NCBI GenBank assembly: GCA_947302535.1
Contig: CAMYVX010000013.1
Span: 1 to 32,230, forward strand
Source of the DNA: an uncultured Caryophanales bacterium
GTDB lineage: Bacteria > Bacillota_I > Bacilli_A > RFN20 > CAG-826
Reading direction: 5' to 3'
Length of the DNA stretch: 32,230 nt
Shown here: one piece after another, positions 1-9,111 of the stretch
How positions within the stretch are numbered: the first letter of the stretch is position 1
How the letters are laid out: each line of letters starts with the position of its first letter
Notes under the pieces: generated by a model
The model's database searches: none
Told to the model about the DNA's origin: nothing
What the model saw: only the letters and a program-made list of their open reading frames with translations
Program-made: the position numbers and the translations under genes

Positions 1-441
1 TTTATCCATTATGAAATATCTAACTGGGCTAAAGAAGGCTATATGGGCGAGCATAATCTTACTTATTGGAGAAATAATCATTACTATGGGGTAGGCTTAT
101 CGGCTTCTGGCTATATTGGTAATGTAAGATACACAAATACGAAAAGTATCAGTGAATACAATAAGGGTGTAAATAAACTTGAAAAAGAAGAATTGACATT
201 AAAGGATGAGAAGATTTATCAAATCATTTTGAATCTAAGAACTATTGAAGGTTTAGATTTAAAACTATATGAAGGAAAATATCATGAAGATTTCTATACT
301 ACATTTAAAGAAATATTAGATAAATTCATCCAGGAAAAATATTTAATCTATAACCGAGATAAAAATATTATCTATCCAACATATCAAGGGATGATGATTC
401 TTGATAATTTATTGATTAAGATAATGGAAAAGATTTCCTAA
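1..441 (+). CDS. hemW: HemW-type radical SAM protein, C-terminal fragment
   Basis: Partial gene: the reading frame is open from base 1 and the true start lies outside the window. The visible 146 residues contain HYEISNWAKEGY near the beginning, then HNLTYWRNNHYYGVG and a GYIGNVRYTN segment, which match the C-terminal half of HemW (oxygen-independent coproporphyrinogen III oxidase-like, now regarded as a heme chaperone). The final part resembles the winged-helix-like HemW C-terminal domain (YLIYNRDKNIIYPTYQG, then a terminal helix). The radical SAM CxxxCxxC motif would be upstream and cannot be seen, so function is inferred from the tail. hemW directly upstream of hrcA is a common Firmicutes arrangement, which supports the call. 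A hairpin follows the stop, separating it from the heat-shock operon. Confidence 0.85.
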   Translation, partial: FIHYEISNWAKEGYMGEHNLTYWRNNHYYGVGLSASGYIGNVRYTNTKSISEYNKGVNKLEKEELTLKDEKIYQIILNLRTIEGLDLKLYEGKYHEDFYTTFKEILDKFIQEKYLIYNRDKNIIYPTYQGMMILDNLLIKIMEKIS

Positions 442-467
442 TAAAAACATCTTATTGAAGCTAGATT

Positions 468-495
468 AACATGGTGAAAAATCATGTTTTTCTTT
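468..495 (+). terminator. Rho-independent terminator after hemW
   Basis: AACATG (468-473) pairs with CATGTT (483-488) around a 9-nt loop and runs directly into a T-rich tract (487-495). The stem is short and AT-rich. An alternative longer pairing of AAAACAT (444-450) with ATGTTTT (484-490) is also possible. It lies between hemW and the hrcA promoter, where a terminator is expected. Confidence 0.6.
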
Positions 496-532
496 ATGTG
501 TACGTTCCTTATTATTAATAATATGAATATTT

Positions 533-559
533 TTAGCACTTAATGCTTGACAGTGCTAG
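533..559 (+). promoter_or_regulatory. CIRCE operator, distal copy (HrcA site)
   Basis: TTAGCACTT, 9 nt, CAGTGCTAG. This matches the CIRCE consensus (TTAGCACTC-N9-GAGTGCTAA) with one change in the left arm and two in the right. It overlaps the -35 hexamer of the hrcA promoter, so bound HrcA would block RNA polymerase. A 14-bp AT palindrome (510-523) lies just upstream, with no assigned role. Confidence 0.9.
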
Positions 560-574
560 CAAAATAAATATAAT
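547..574 (+). promoter_or_regulatory. SigA-type promoter of the hrcA operon
   Basis: A perfect -35 TTGACA (547-552), a 16-bp spacer and a perfect -10 TATAAT (569-574). Transcription should start near 580, inside the proximal CIRCE. The -35 lies within the distal CIRCE, so both operators cover the initiation region. Confidence 0.9.
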
Positions 575-578
575 TAAG

Positions 579-605
579 TTAGCAATCTAGAAAAAAGAGT
601 GCTAA
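579..605 (+). promoter_or_regulatory. CIRCE operator, proximal copy
   Basis: TTAGCAATC, 9 nt, GAGTGCTAA. The right arm is a perfect consensus match and the left arm differs at two positions. It sits at the predicted transcription start and within the 5' leader, just before the hrcA ribosome binding site (AAGGAGG, 608-614). Confidence 0.93.
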
Positions 606-618
606 AAAGGAGGACAAT

Positions 619-1650
619 ATGCTGACAAGAAGTGATACCATTCTCAAATATATCGTTGAATACTTTATTAAGAATGCAGAACCAGTTGGTTCTCACACAC
701 TGATTGAAGAATATCATCTTCCTTATTCCAGTGCGACGATTCGTAATGAGATGGCTCTATTAGAGAAGATGGGATATATCGAAAAGACCCATTCTTCTTC
801 AGGAAGAGTTCCTTCAACATTAGGGTATCGTTATTACTGTGAAAAACTTCGTGATAAGACAGTGGATGAAGCCTTAAAGAATTCATTGCAAACCGTCTTA
901 TCTGATCGCGTAGCTTCAGTGGAAGATGTTATTAAGTCAAGCTGCGAAATTCTTTCACAAATGACTTCATTAGTCTCGGTAGTGTTAGGACCTGATGAAA
1001 ATGAAGAAAGACTTGCTAGTGTATCTTTAGTTCCTATCTCTAACAACACCATTACCGCGGTCTTCGTTACCGATAAAGGCTATGTGGAAAACAAAACCTT
1101 CATCGTCCAGGATAGCGTGGATACCAAAGAAGTTGTTCAATGCATGAATATGCTTAATGAAAGACTTAAAGGAACACCGGTCACTGAGCTCGTAGAAAAG
1201 ATGGATGCTTTGAAACCAATTCTTAGTGAATACATAGTATTCCATGATGTTATCTACCGCGCTTTTATGGAAACATTCTTAAGATTTGCTAGTGATCGTC
1301 TCTCGCTATATGGAAGAGATGAAATCTTCAATAATCCAGAATTCACTAGTGATAGCGAAAGACTACAAAGAGTCTTCAAACTATTGAATGATACTTCCAT
1401 CTTCAAAGAAGCTGATGAAGAAATTGATGATAGAAATCATACCAGTATCCATATTGGCGACATTAATAACAATCCTGATATCGCAACAATTACCACTAAG
1501 TTAAAGATTGGTAATAACGGAGAAACTTCTATCACCTTATTAGGACCAACAAGAATGGATTATGACAAAGCCTTATCCGCTTTGGAATATATAAAAGAAG
1601 AATTAGATAAATATTTTGATAAAGAAGGAGATGACGATAGTGAGTGGTAA
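619..1650 (+). CDS. hrcA: Heat-inducible transcription repressor HrcA
   Basis: HrcA represses class I heat-shock genes by binding CIRCE and depends on chaperonin for folding in the characterised Bacillus system. The 343-residue length is normal for the family. Residues 1-75 form the winged helix-turn-helix, including SSATIRNEMALLEKMGYI (37-54) and the wing HSSSGRVPS (58-66). The rest is the GAF-like dimerisation core, with a C-terminal segment TSITLLGPTRMDYDKA typical of HrcA. The start is supported by AAGGAGG five bases upstream. It is the first gene of hrcA-grpE-dnaK-dnaJ and lies directly behind two CIRCE sites, so it is autoregulated. It overlaps grpE by 11 nt. Confidence 0.97.
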   Translation: MLTRSDTILKYIVEYFIKNAEPVGSHTLIEEYHLPYSSATIRNEMALLEKMGYIEKTHSSSGRVPSTLGYRYYCEKLRDKTVDEALKNSLQTVLSDRVASVEDVIKSSCEILSQMTSLVSVVLGPDENEERLASVSLVPISNNTITAVFVTDKGYVENKTFIVQDSVDTKEVVQCMNMLNERLKGTPVTELVEKMDALKPILSEYIVFHDVIYRAFMETFLRFASDRLSLYGRDEIFNNPEFTSDSERLQRVFKLLNDTSIFKEADEEIDDRNHTSIHIGDINNNPDIATITTKLKIGNNGETSITLLGPTRMDYDKALSALEYIKEELDKYFDKEGDDDSEW

Positions 1651-2206
1651 AGAAGAAAAAATAGTGGAAGAAAAAGAAAATGAAGAAGTCAGTAAACGCA
1701 ACAAGAAAAAGTTTGAAAAATACGAAAACGAAATTGAGTTGTTGAAAACTCAAGTCGAGTATTGGAAAAATGAGTATTACCGCGCTTATGCTGACACGAA
1801 GAATCTTCGTTCTTCGTTAGAAAAAGACCATCAATCAGCGATGAAATATCGTATTGAAGGATTCGTAGACGAGCTTCTTCCTGTCCTTGATAGCTTCTAT
1901 GTGGTTTTAAAGAAAGAACCAGAAGATCCAGTTCTAAGAAACTATCTCACAGGATTCCAATTCATCTATAAAAACTTATGTTCAGTCTTAGAAAACGAAG
2001 GAGTGAAAGAGATCTTTCCTCAAGTCGGAGATAAATTCGATAGTGCTTCTATGAATGCTGTGGAACTTAAAGAAAGCGAGATGGAAGACGGCAAAGTCAT
2101 CGAAGTCTACGCGAAAGGTTATCTCTTACATGACCGTATTGTTCGACCAGCCATGGTCGTGGTCTCTGGTAAGCCAGAAAAACAAGAAGAAAAGAAAAAA
2201 AACTAA
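1640..2206 (+). CDS. grpE: Nucleotide exchange factor GrpE
   Basis: GrpE speeds ADP release from DnaK and is the second gene of the operon. The protein has a charged, coiled-coil N-terminus (Lys/Glu-rich to about residue 65) and a compact C-terminal beta domain. The GrpE signature covers the end, with VIEVYAKGYLLHDRIVRPAM. GTG at 1640 was chosen as start because AAGGAG (1625-1630) lies 9 nt before it. An in-frame ATG at 1631 abuts that Shine-Dalgarno sequence, and a TTG at 1616 would lie upstream of it. The product is 188 residues from GTG. The start overlaps the end of hrcA, consistent with translational coupling. Confidence 0.93.
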   Translation: MSGKEEKIVEEKENEEVSKRNKKKFEKYENEIELLKTQVEYWKNEYYRAYADTKNLRSSLEKDHQSAMKYRIEGFVDELLPVLDSFYVVLKKEPEDPVLRNYLTGFQFIYKNLCSVLENEGVKEIFPQVGDKFDSASMNAVELKESEMEDGKVIEVYAKGYLLHDRIVRPAMVVVSGKPEKQEEKKKN

Positions 2207-2223
2207 ATTATTAGGAGGAATAA

Positions 2224-4044
<1,821 letters not shown>

Positions 4045-4067
4045 TTATTATTAAATGAAAATAATTG

Positions 4068-4098
4068 CTCAGGAGGGGATTAATTCCCCTCTCTTGAG
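4068..4098 (+). other. GC-rich hairpin between dnaK and dnaJ
   Basis: GAGGGGA (4073-4079) pairs with TCCCCTC (4085-4091) around the loop TTAAT. An outer CTCA/TGAG pairing (4068-4071 with 4095-4098) extends it through a small internal loop. No T-tract follows, so it is not a classical terminator. An RNA-processing or mRNA-stability element, or partial attenuation lowering dnaJ relative to dnaK, is inferred. Confidence 0.7.
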
Positions 4099-4116
4099 TA
4101 ATAGAAAGGAAAAGAT

Positions 4117-5247
4117 ATGGCAAATAAAGCTGATTATTATGAAACGCTAGGCGTCAAAAAGAACGCGAGCAAAGATGAAATCAAAAGTGCTTATCGTAAA
4201 TTAGCCAAAAAATATCATCCAGATAATAAAGAAACTGGTAACGAAGCCAAATTTAAAGAAGTACAAGAAGCTTACGATATTCTTTATGATGATCAAAAGC
4301 GTGCGGCTTATGACCAATTTGGTCACGCTGCCTTTGAACAAACTGGTGGTGGTGCTGGTGGTAATCCTTTCCAAGGTGGCTTCTCTGGTTTCTCCGATAT
4401 GGGCGATCTTGGCGATATCTTCTCTTCTTTCTTTGGTGGAGGAGCAAGAAGAAATGCGAATCCTAATGGCCCGCAACGTGGCGATGATGATTTAATGAGA
4501 GCCCGCATTGATTTTATAGATGCGGTCAATGGAAAAGAAATTACAATATCTCTAGATATTGATGAAACATGTAGCCATTGTCATGGGACTGGAGCCGAAA
4601 CTCCTAATGATATTCATACCTGTTCCCACTGTTCTGGAAGAGGCTTTATTAATACGCAAAAAAGAACTTTATTTGGTGTCATGAATGCACAAGAGACTTG
4701 TCCTTATTGTGGTGGTAGTGGCAAAATTGTTGACCATAAATGTTCTTCTTGTGGAGGAAAAGGATACACCCGCAAAAAGAAAGACATTACCGTTAAGATT
4801 CCTGCAGGTATCAATAACGGACAACAAATCCGTGTTTCTGGAATGGGTGGAAGAGGCCTTAATGGAGGCCCTAATGGCGACTTATATGTGGAGATTGCTA
4901 TTAAAGAACATTCATATTTCAAAAGAGACGGCAATGATATCCATATCGAAGTCCCACTCGACTTTGTCGATGCTATCTTAGGAACAACCATTGAAGTTCC
5001 AACAGTGTATGGCGAATATAATGTTACTGTTCCAAGCGGAACTCAACCTGGTCAAATCTTAAGAATGAAGGGCCAAGGCATTAAAGATTTAAGAAGCGGT
5101 AAGCCTGGTGATCAATACGTTCATCTATTAATCAAGATGCCTACTTCCTTAAGCAAAGAACAGAAACAAGCGTTAGAGAATTTCAAGAGTGCCAGTAAAC
5201 CAAGCGATTCATTCTTCTCAAAATTCAAAAAAGCTTTCAAAAAATAA
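4117..5247 (+). CDS. dnaJ: Chaperone protein DnaJ (Hsp40)
   Basis: DnaJ stimulates the ATPase of DnaK and delivers substrates to it. The order of domains is complete for a type I DnaJ of 376 residues: a J-domain with HPD at residues 34-36; a Gly/Phe-rich linker at about 76-109; a zinc-binding domain with four CxxCxGxG-type repeats at about 152-216 ([32 protein letters not shown]); and the C-terminal beta-sandwich peptide-binding domains. A Shine-Dalgarno-like AAAGGA precedes the ATG. It is the last gene of the heat-shock operon, set off from dnaK by a strong hairpin and followed by a terminator. Confidence 0.98.
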   Translation: MANKADYYETLGVKKNASKDEIKSAYRKLAKKYHPDNKETGNEAKFKEVQEAYDILYDDQKRAAYDQFGHAAFEQTGGGAGGNPFQGGFSGFSDMGDLGDIFSSFFGGGARRNANPNGPQRGDDDLMRARIDFIDAVNGKEITISLDIDETCSHCHGTGAETPNDIHTCSHCSGRGFINTQKRTLFGVMNAQETCPYCGGSGKIVDHKCSSCGGKGYTRKKKDITVKIPAGINNGQQIRVSGMGGRGLNGGPNGDLYVEIAIKEHSYFKRDGNDIHIEVPLDFVDAILGTTIEVPTVYGEYNVTVPSGTQPGQILRMKGQGIKDLRSGKPGDQYVHLLIKMPTSLSKEQKQALENFKSASKPSDSFFSKFKKAFKK

Positions 5248-5275
5248 GTCACTTAAAGTGACTTTTTCTTTTTCT
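5246..5275 (+). terminator. Rho-independent terminator after dnaJ
   Basis: AAGTCAC (5246-5252) and GTGACTT (5258-5264) form a 7-bp stem around TTAAA, followed by a T-rich tract (5263-5273). The stem begins within the dnaJ stop codon. It closes the heat-shock operon. Confidence 0.88.
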
Positions 5276-5318
5276 TGAATAATTTATAAATTTTTTTTCA
5301 ACATTTTTCCTATTTTTA

Positions 5319-5347
5319 GCCTCTTACAAATATTAGGAGGCCTTTTT
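5319..5347 (+). promoter_or_regulatory. Hairpin that would sequester the ribosome binding site of the C39 gene
   Basis: GCCTC (5319-5323) is complementary to GAGGC (5337-5341), and the 3' arm contains most of the Shine-Dalgarno AGGAGG (5335-5340). Five T residues (5343-5347) follow directly before the ATG at 5348, so the element also has the outline of a terminator whose U-tract abuts the start codon. Translational or attenuation control is inferred. The stem is only 5 bp. Confidence 0.5.
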
Positions 5348-6550
5348 ATGAAATTTGTCGCACAACTATTCGAGAATGACTGTGGCATTGCTTGCTTAAA
5401 AATGATGCTTATTGAAGTTAATAAGGACAAGAATTACTGTTATTTACCATTTAAAGAAAAGAAAGGCAATTATTCTTTTCAAGAGATTAGAAACCTGGCT
5501 CATGAACATGGATTAAACCTTGTTGGGTTTCAAGTAAGAGATAAAGAGGAGATATTTCATAATGATACATTCCCCATTATGGTTTCTTTAGAACTTATGG
5601 AAGGAAATAAACACGCAGTCGTTATTGAAAAAATTAAAAAGAAACGTTTATTAATACTTGATCCCGCAAGTGGCAAAAGATGGATGAAGAAGAAAGATTT
5701 TCTTTCTTTATTTGATGGAAACGGGATGTTAATAGAAAAATCTTCGTACACTAAATGCCCTTATTCATTCCCTTATACTAATCCATATAAAGTTATCATC
5801 CCTTCTTTATTACAAATGCTTTCAGCATGCTCTTTGATCCTTGGGATACGTTATATAGAACAAGATGCTCTAGTTATTCTTCCTATCATCTTCTTCTCTT
5901 TAGCGGCGATAGGGGAGATTATCACAAAGAGTATTTTGTTCTCGCAAATGAAAAGGCTAGATACATTAATCTTACAAACGACATATGTTGATAAAACTCA
6001 ACGCCTAGAGTTCTTAAAACGATATGAAGGCTTTAAACAAAGTGAAGTAGTGCACCCAGTTAAATTCTTCACCTCCTTCATTATTGCTTTTGTCTTTTGC
6101 TTTGTTTTACTTTTAAATGGCGTGAACAACATTTTCTTAATACTTTTAACTATGTTAATCGTGCTTATTGATGCTTTTTTAATTTCTCCTTTACTTGATA
6201 AAAATAAAAGCAAATTAGAATTAATTCAAAGACGAGCGTTGTTAGAAAGTAATAACCAAAGGTTCATTAATCAAAGTTTTAATTTAGTAAAGAAGACATA
6301 TAGCTATGGAAAGCTACTTTTATTAAGAAAGTATGCCTATATGCTTATCATTCTTTTCTCTATTATCTTGATGATGATTAATTCTCATATCGTCAGTGTT
6401 CCTTATGTTGTTTGCTATTTCGCTATGACATATGCCTTATTAGAAAACTTAATCCCTATCTTCTCTTATAGTCAAATTAACTATCATCACGAGATTAATA
6501 AATGTAAATTCTTTAACATAATTCATCAAAATGATGAAATCAGGAAGTAA
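5348..6550 (+). CDS. C39-peptidase-domain membrane protein without an ABC ATPase
   Basis: The first ~130 residues resemble the C39 peptidase domain that cleaves double-glycine leader peptides in bacteriocin exporters: Gln6 (oxyanion), Cys12 in NDCGIACLKMM, His89 in NKHAVVI and Asp105 in LILDPASGKRW all fall where the catalytic residues should be. Residues ~149-371 hold six hydrophobic segments (about 149-168, 174-195, 240-258, 261-283, 329-345, 349-371), the number in an ABC exporter membrane domain. The protein stops at 400 residues with no Walker A, signature or Walker B motif, and no ATPase gene is adjacent. AGGAGG lies 7 nt before the ATG. No GG-leader peptide gene is visible nearby. It could be a membrane protease, a half-exporter needing a separate ATPase, or a decayed exporter. 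All four catalytic positions are kept, which argues against simple decay. Confidence 0.8.
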   Translation: MKFVAQLFENDCGIACLKMMLIEVNKDKNYCYLPFKEKKGNYSFQEIRNLAHEHGLNLVGFQVRDKEEIFHNDTFPIMVSLELMEGNKHAVVIEKIKKKRLLILDPASGKRWMKKKDFLSLFDGNGMLIEKSSYTKCPYSFPYTNPYKVIIPSLLQMLSACSLILGIRYIEQDALVILPIIFFSLAAIGEIITKSILFSQMKRLDTLILQTTYVDKTQRLEFLKRYEGFKQSEVVHPVKFFTSFIIAFVFCFVLLLNGVNNIFLILLTMLIVLIDAFLISPLLDKNKSKLELIQRRALLESNNQRFINQSFNLVKKTYSYGKLLLLRKYAYMLIILFSIILMMINSHIVSVPYVVCYFAMTYALLENLIPIFSYSQINYHHEINKCKFFNIIHQNDEIRK

Positions 6551-6553
6551 TTT

Positions 6554-6562
6554 TGCTATCAT
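6554..6562 (+). promoter_or_regulatory. Extended -10 promoter element for ybeY
   Basis: TGC followed by TATCAT (6557-6562) forms an extended -10 element 9 nt before the ybeY ATG. No good -35 is visible. Transcription would begin about 2-3 nt before the start codon, giving an almost leaderless message. Confidence 0.5.
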
Positions 6563-6571
6563 AAATAAACT

Positions 6572-7024
6572 ATGGAATTAGATTTTGTTTCTTTATCCAA
6601 AGAATTTGAGAAATACGAAACTATTTATGATTCTTTATTTAAAAAAACTATCTCTCATTTAGGTATTAAATGTGATCCGGTTGTGTCAGTTAGTATTGTT
6701 GATAACGAATTTATTCATAAAATGAATAATGACTATCGTCATATTGATAGGCCCACTGATGTTATCTCATTTGCCTTTTTAGATAACGAAGAAAATAAAG
6801 ACAAAATCTTATCCTCTCCTGGTATTGTGATACTTGGTGATATTTATATTTCTTATGAAAAGGCTATTTCTCAAGCCGAAGAATATCATCATTCTATAGA
6901 AAGAGAATTCTCATTCTTATTCGTTCATGGTCTTTTACATCTATTAGGCTATGACCATATGAAAAAAGAAGATGAAGATGTCATGTTTGCTCTCCAGGAT
7001 GAGATTTTAGGAAAGAAGGATTAA
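6572..7024 (+). CDS. ybeY: Endoribonuclease YbeY (rRNA maturation)
   Basis: YbeY is a zinc-dependent endoribonuclease active in 16S rRNA 3'-end maturation and ribosome quality control. The family motif HGxLHLxGYDH is present as HGLLHLLGYDH, giving zinc ligands His119, His123 and His129. The upstream RPTDVISFAF (60-69) is also characteristic. At 150 residues the length is normal. No Shine-Dalgarno sequence stands before the ATG. Instead an extended -10-like element ends 9 nt upstream. It leads a tight plus-strand run (ybeY-cdd-era-recO): cdd begins 2 nt after its stop, and the ybeY-cdd-era order is common in Firmicutes. Confidence 0.95.
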   Translation: MELDFVSLSKEFEKYETIYDSLFKKTISHLGIKCDPVVSVSIVDNEFIHKMNNDYRHIDRPTDVISFAFLDNEENKDKILSSPGIVILGDIYISYEKAISQAEEYHHSIEREFSFLFVHGLLHLLGYDHMKKEDEDVMFALQDEILGKKD

Positions 7025-7026
7025 TT

Positions 7027-7428
7027 ATGAACAAAAAAGAATTAGTAAATAAGGCTATTGAAGCAAGAAAATTATCATATTCACCTTATTCTCATTTTGC
7101 AGTTGGGGCGGTTGTGTTAACCAAAAAAGGAGAAATCTTTGTTGGAGCAAACATTGAAAATTCTGCTTATCCACTTTGTATGTGTGCAGAAAGAAACGCT
7201 TTATATAACGCCTATATGCATGGATGCAAAAAGGAAGATTTAGTGGCTCTAGCTTTAGCTGCGGACACTGATGGACCATGTTCTCCATGCGGAGCATGTC
7301 GTCAAGTTATTAGTGAACTCTTCCCAAAAGATGCGCCTATTTATATGGGTAACTTAAAGGGCGAGATTCAAGAAACTAATATCTTGGAATTATTACCATT
7401 TGCTTTTAGTGAGGATGATTTAAAATAA
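7027..7428 (+). CDS. cdd: Cytidine deaminase
   Basis: Deaminates cytidine and deoxycytidine to uridine and deoxyuridine in pyrimidine salvage. The 133-residue protein has the zinc-dependent deaminase motifs CAE (Cys53-Glu55, in CMCAERNA) and PCGAC (Cys88, Cys91), so the three zinc-ligand cysteines and the proton-shuttle glutamate are present. The N-terminal ARKLSYSPYSHFAVGA and the NIENSAYPL segment are typical of homotetrameric Cdd. AAGGA lies before the ATG. Its stop codon overlaps the era start (TAATG). Confidence 0.97.
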   Translation: MNKKELVNKAIEARKLSYSPYSHFAVGAVVLTKKGEIFVGANIENSAYPLCMCAERNALYNAYMHGCKKEDLVALALAADTDGPCSPCGACRQVISELFPKDAPIYMGNLKGEIQETNILELLPFAFSEDDLK

Positions 7429-8315
7429 TGAAATCCGGATTCGTGGCGATTTTAGGTAGACCCAATGTTGGTAAATCCACGCTTTTAAATGCGATTATCA
7501 ATCAAAAGGTTTCTATTGTTACTGATAAAAGTCAGACAACAAGAAACAATATCCGTGGCATTTATAATAGTGAAGACGCTCAGATTATCTTTTTAGACAC
7601 TCCAGGAATTCATAAGCCTAGGCAAAAGCTTGGCATTGAAATGAACTCTATGGCTTATAGTGCCGCTCATGAAGTGGATGTCGCTATTTTAGTGGTGGAT
7701 GCTTCAAAACCTTTTGGAGTGGGCGATAATTATCTACTAGAACACCTTGATATCCATGATGATAAATTAATTATTTTATTTAATAAAATAGATTTAGCAA
7801 GAATCGATAAAGTGGAAGCTTTAAAAGCGGAATATCGTAAAACCTTTAATAAAGCTTTATTCATTGATACAGTGGCTAGTGAAGGCTTCAATGTTGATGA
7901 AGTCATTAAAGCTGTTATTTCTTTGTTAGAAGAAGGCCCAAGATATTATCCAGTGGACGCTGTTACTGATAAAGATGAAATCTTCCAGATTAAAGAAATC
8001 ATTCGTGAAAAAGTTTTAAAAACTTTAAAAGATGAAGTACCTCATTCTATCGCCGTCTATATGGAAGATATTGCTTGGGAAGAAAGCCCCATCCATATTA
8101 GAGCGACTTTAATCGTGGAAAAAGATAGTCAAAAAGGTATTGTCATTGGGGCTAATGGAAAAAGAATTAAATATATTGGTTCTTTAGCAAGAAAAGATAT
8201 TGAAAGGCTTCTTCATAAACATGTTTACCTAGAACTATTTGTTAAAGTACAAGAGGACTGGAGAAACGATAATTCTTCTTTAGAAGAATATGGATATAAA
8301 TACAAAAAGAATTAA
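7428..8315 (+). CDS. era: GTPase Era
   Basis: Era is an essential GTPase that binds the 3' end of 16S rRNA during 30S assembly. Motifs in the 295 residues are G1 GRPNVGKST (10-18), the switch region KSQTTRNNIRG, G3 DTPG (57-60), G4 NKID (119-122), and a C-terminal KH domain with GANGKRIK (241-248). The ATG overlaps the cdd stop codon, so translation is probably coupled. Its placement with ybeY, another 16S maturation factor, and recO is conserved in related genomes. Confidence 0.98.
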   Translation: MKSGFVAILGRPNVGKSTLLNAIINQKVSIVTDKSQTTRNNIRGIYNSEDAQIIFLDTPGIHKPRQKLGIEMNSMAYSAAHEVDVAILVVDASKPFGVGDNYLLEHLDIHDDKLIILFNKIDLARIDKVEALKAEYRKTFNKALFIDTVASEGFNVDEVIKAVISLLEEGPRYYPVDAVTDKDEIFQIKEIIREKVLKTLKDEVPHSIAVYMEDIAWEESPIHIRATLIVEKDSQKGIVIGANGKRIKYIGSLARKDIERLLHKHVYLELFVKVQEDWRNDNSSLEEYGYKYKKN

Positions 8316-8317
8316 AT

Positions 8318-9022
8318 ATGAAAGTTATTATTCTTTCTATTGCTAATTATAAAGAGAAGGATGGAATCATTACCGCGATTAGCGAAGATGAGTCCCTTTC
8401 TTTTTTAGTAAGAGGCTTATTTGATCCTAAAAGTAAAAACGCCGCGCTTAATAATCCCACAACAGTTGTGGATATTGAATTAGTAAAGAAAAATGGGAAA
8501 TACCCAAACTTAGAAAGCTATTCTTTAGTGAGTAGTCCATATTTACTAAGAAGTGATTTAAAAAGATTAAGCGCCATACAAGTGCTTTTAGAAGCCACGC
8601 TAAAGCTCGTGATTGAAGAGGAAAGATTTTATCTTTATCAAGACTTAAACGACGCTTTAAGCGCCTTAAAAGTGGGTGTAGACCCGAATAGTGTGGTTTT
8701 GATGTACCTCGCAAGAGTCTTAAAGGTGAATGGCTATGTCTTTTCTATTAATAAATGCACGGTCTGCGGTACAAAGAATGATATTGTAGCTTTCTCTTTT
8801 TATGATGGTGGCTTCTTATGTAAAGAACATCTCGGAGAAGCAAAAGCGGATTTATCAATTGAACAGATGCTTTTATTAAGAAATGTTTTTGGCTCAAGTA
8901 TCTATTCATCTATAGAAAAGATGAATGAAGAAAACGCGGCCGCTTTATTAATGAAATTTGATGAATATATTAAAGACTCATTTGGGGTCAATATGAAGTC
9001 GTTTGACTTATTTTTAAAATAA
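8318..9022 (+). CDS. recO: DNA repair protein RecO
   Basis: RecO acts with RecR to load RecA on SSB-coated single-stranded DNA. The 234-residue protein has an N-terminal OB-fold (about 1-78) and a helical domain carrying a zinc site CTVC...CKEH (Cys147, Cys150, Cys168, His171), as in Gram-positive and Deinococcus RecO. In many RecO proteins the fourth ligand is Cys rather than His. It starts 2 nt after era and has no clear Shine-Dalgarno sequence, so coupling to era is likely. The gene order era-recO-glyS is typical of Firmicutes. Confidence 0.92.
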   Translation: MKVIILSIANYKEKDGIITAISEDESLSFLVRGLFDPKSKNAALNNPTTVVDIELVKKNGKYPNLESYSLVSSPYLLRSDLKRLSAIQVLLEATLKLVIEEERFYLYQDLNDALSALKVGVDPNSVVLMYLARVLKVNGYVFSINKCTVCGTKNDIVAFSFYDGGFLCKEHLGEAKADLSIEQMLLLRNVFGSSIYSSIEKMNEENAAALLMKFDEYIKDSFGVNMKSFDLFLK

Positions 9023-9040
9023 AACAATAAAAAATACACT

Positions 9041-9080
9041 TATAATAGGTTGACAAAGTAAATGGCGTTTGTCATTATTA
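9041..9080 (+). promoter_or_regulatory. glyS promoter region with an inverted repeat
   Basis: A -35 TTGACA (9050-9055) is followed after 17 bp by CATTAT (9073-9078) preceded by TGT, an extended -10-like element. A separate TATAAT stands at 9041-9046. A perfect inverted repeat TGACAAA (9051-9057) / TTTGTCA (9068-9074) with a 10-nt spacer covers the space between -35 and -10. It could be an operator or, if transcription starts from the upstream TATAAT, a leader hairpin. Confidence 0.55.
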
Positions 9081-9111
9081 CTACGTTGTCTTTTTTAGGA
9101 GGACTTGATAT

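Noticed and set aside
510-523. AT palindrome TATTATTAATAATA upstream of hrcA as a specific operator
   Set aside because: It contains only A and T, and such palindromes are expected by chance in this sequence. It matches no known site.
1616-1639. TTG start for grpE giving 8 extra residues
   Set aside because: The Shine-Dalgarno AAGGAG lies downstream of the TTG and correctly spaced for GTG at 1640.
4200-4530. Several overlapping ORFs on both strands within dnaJ
   Set aside because: They are shadows of the Gly/Phe-rich dnaJ region, with no family resemblance or ribosome binding sites.
9023-9111. T-box riboswitch ahead of glyS
   Set aside because: The leader is far too short, and no T-box sequence or specifier-loop architecture is present.
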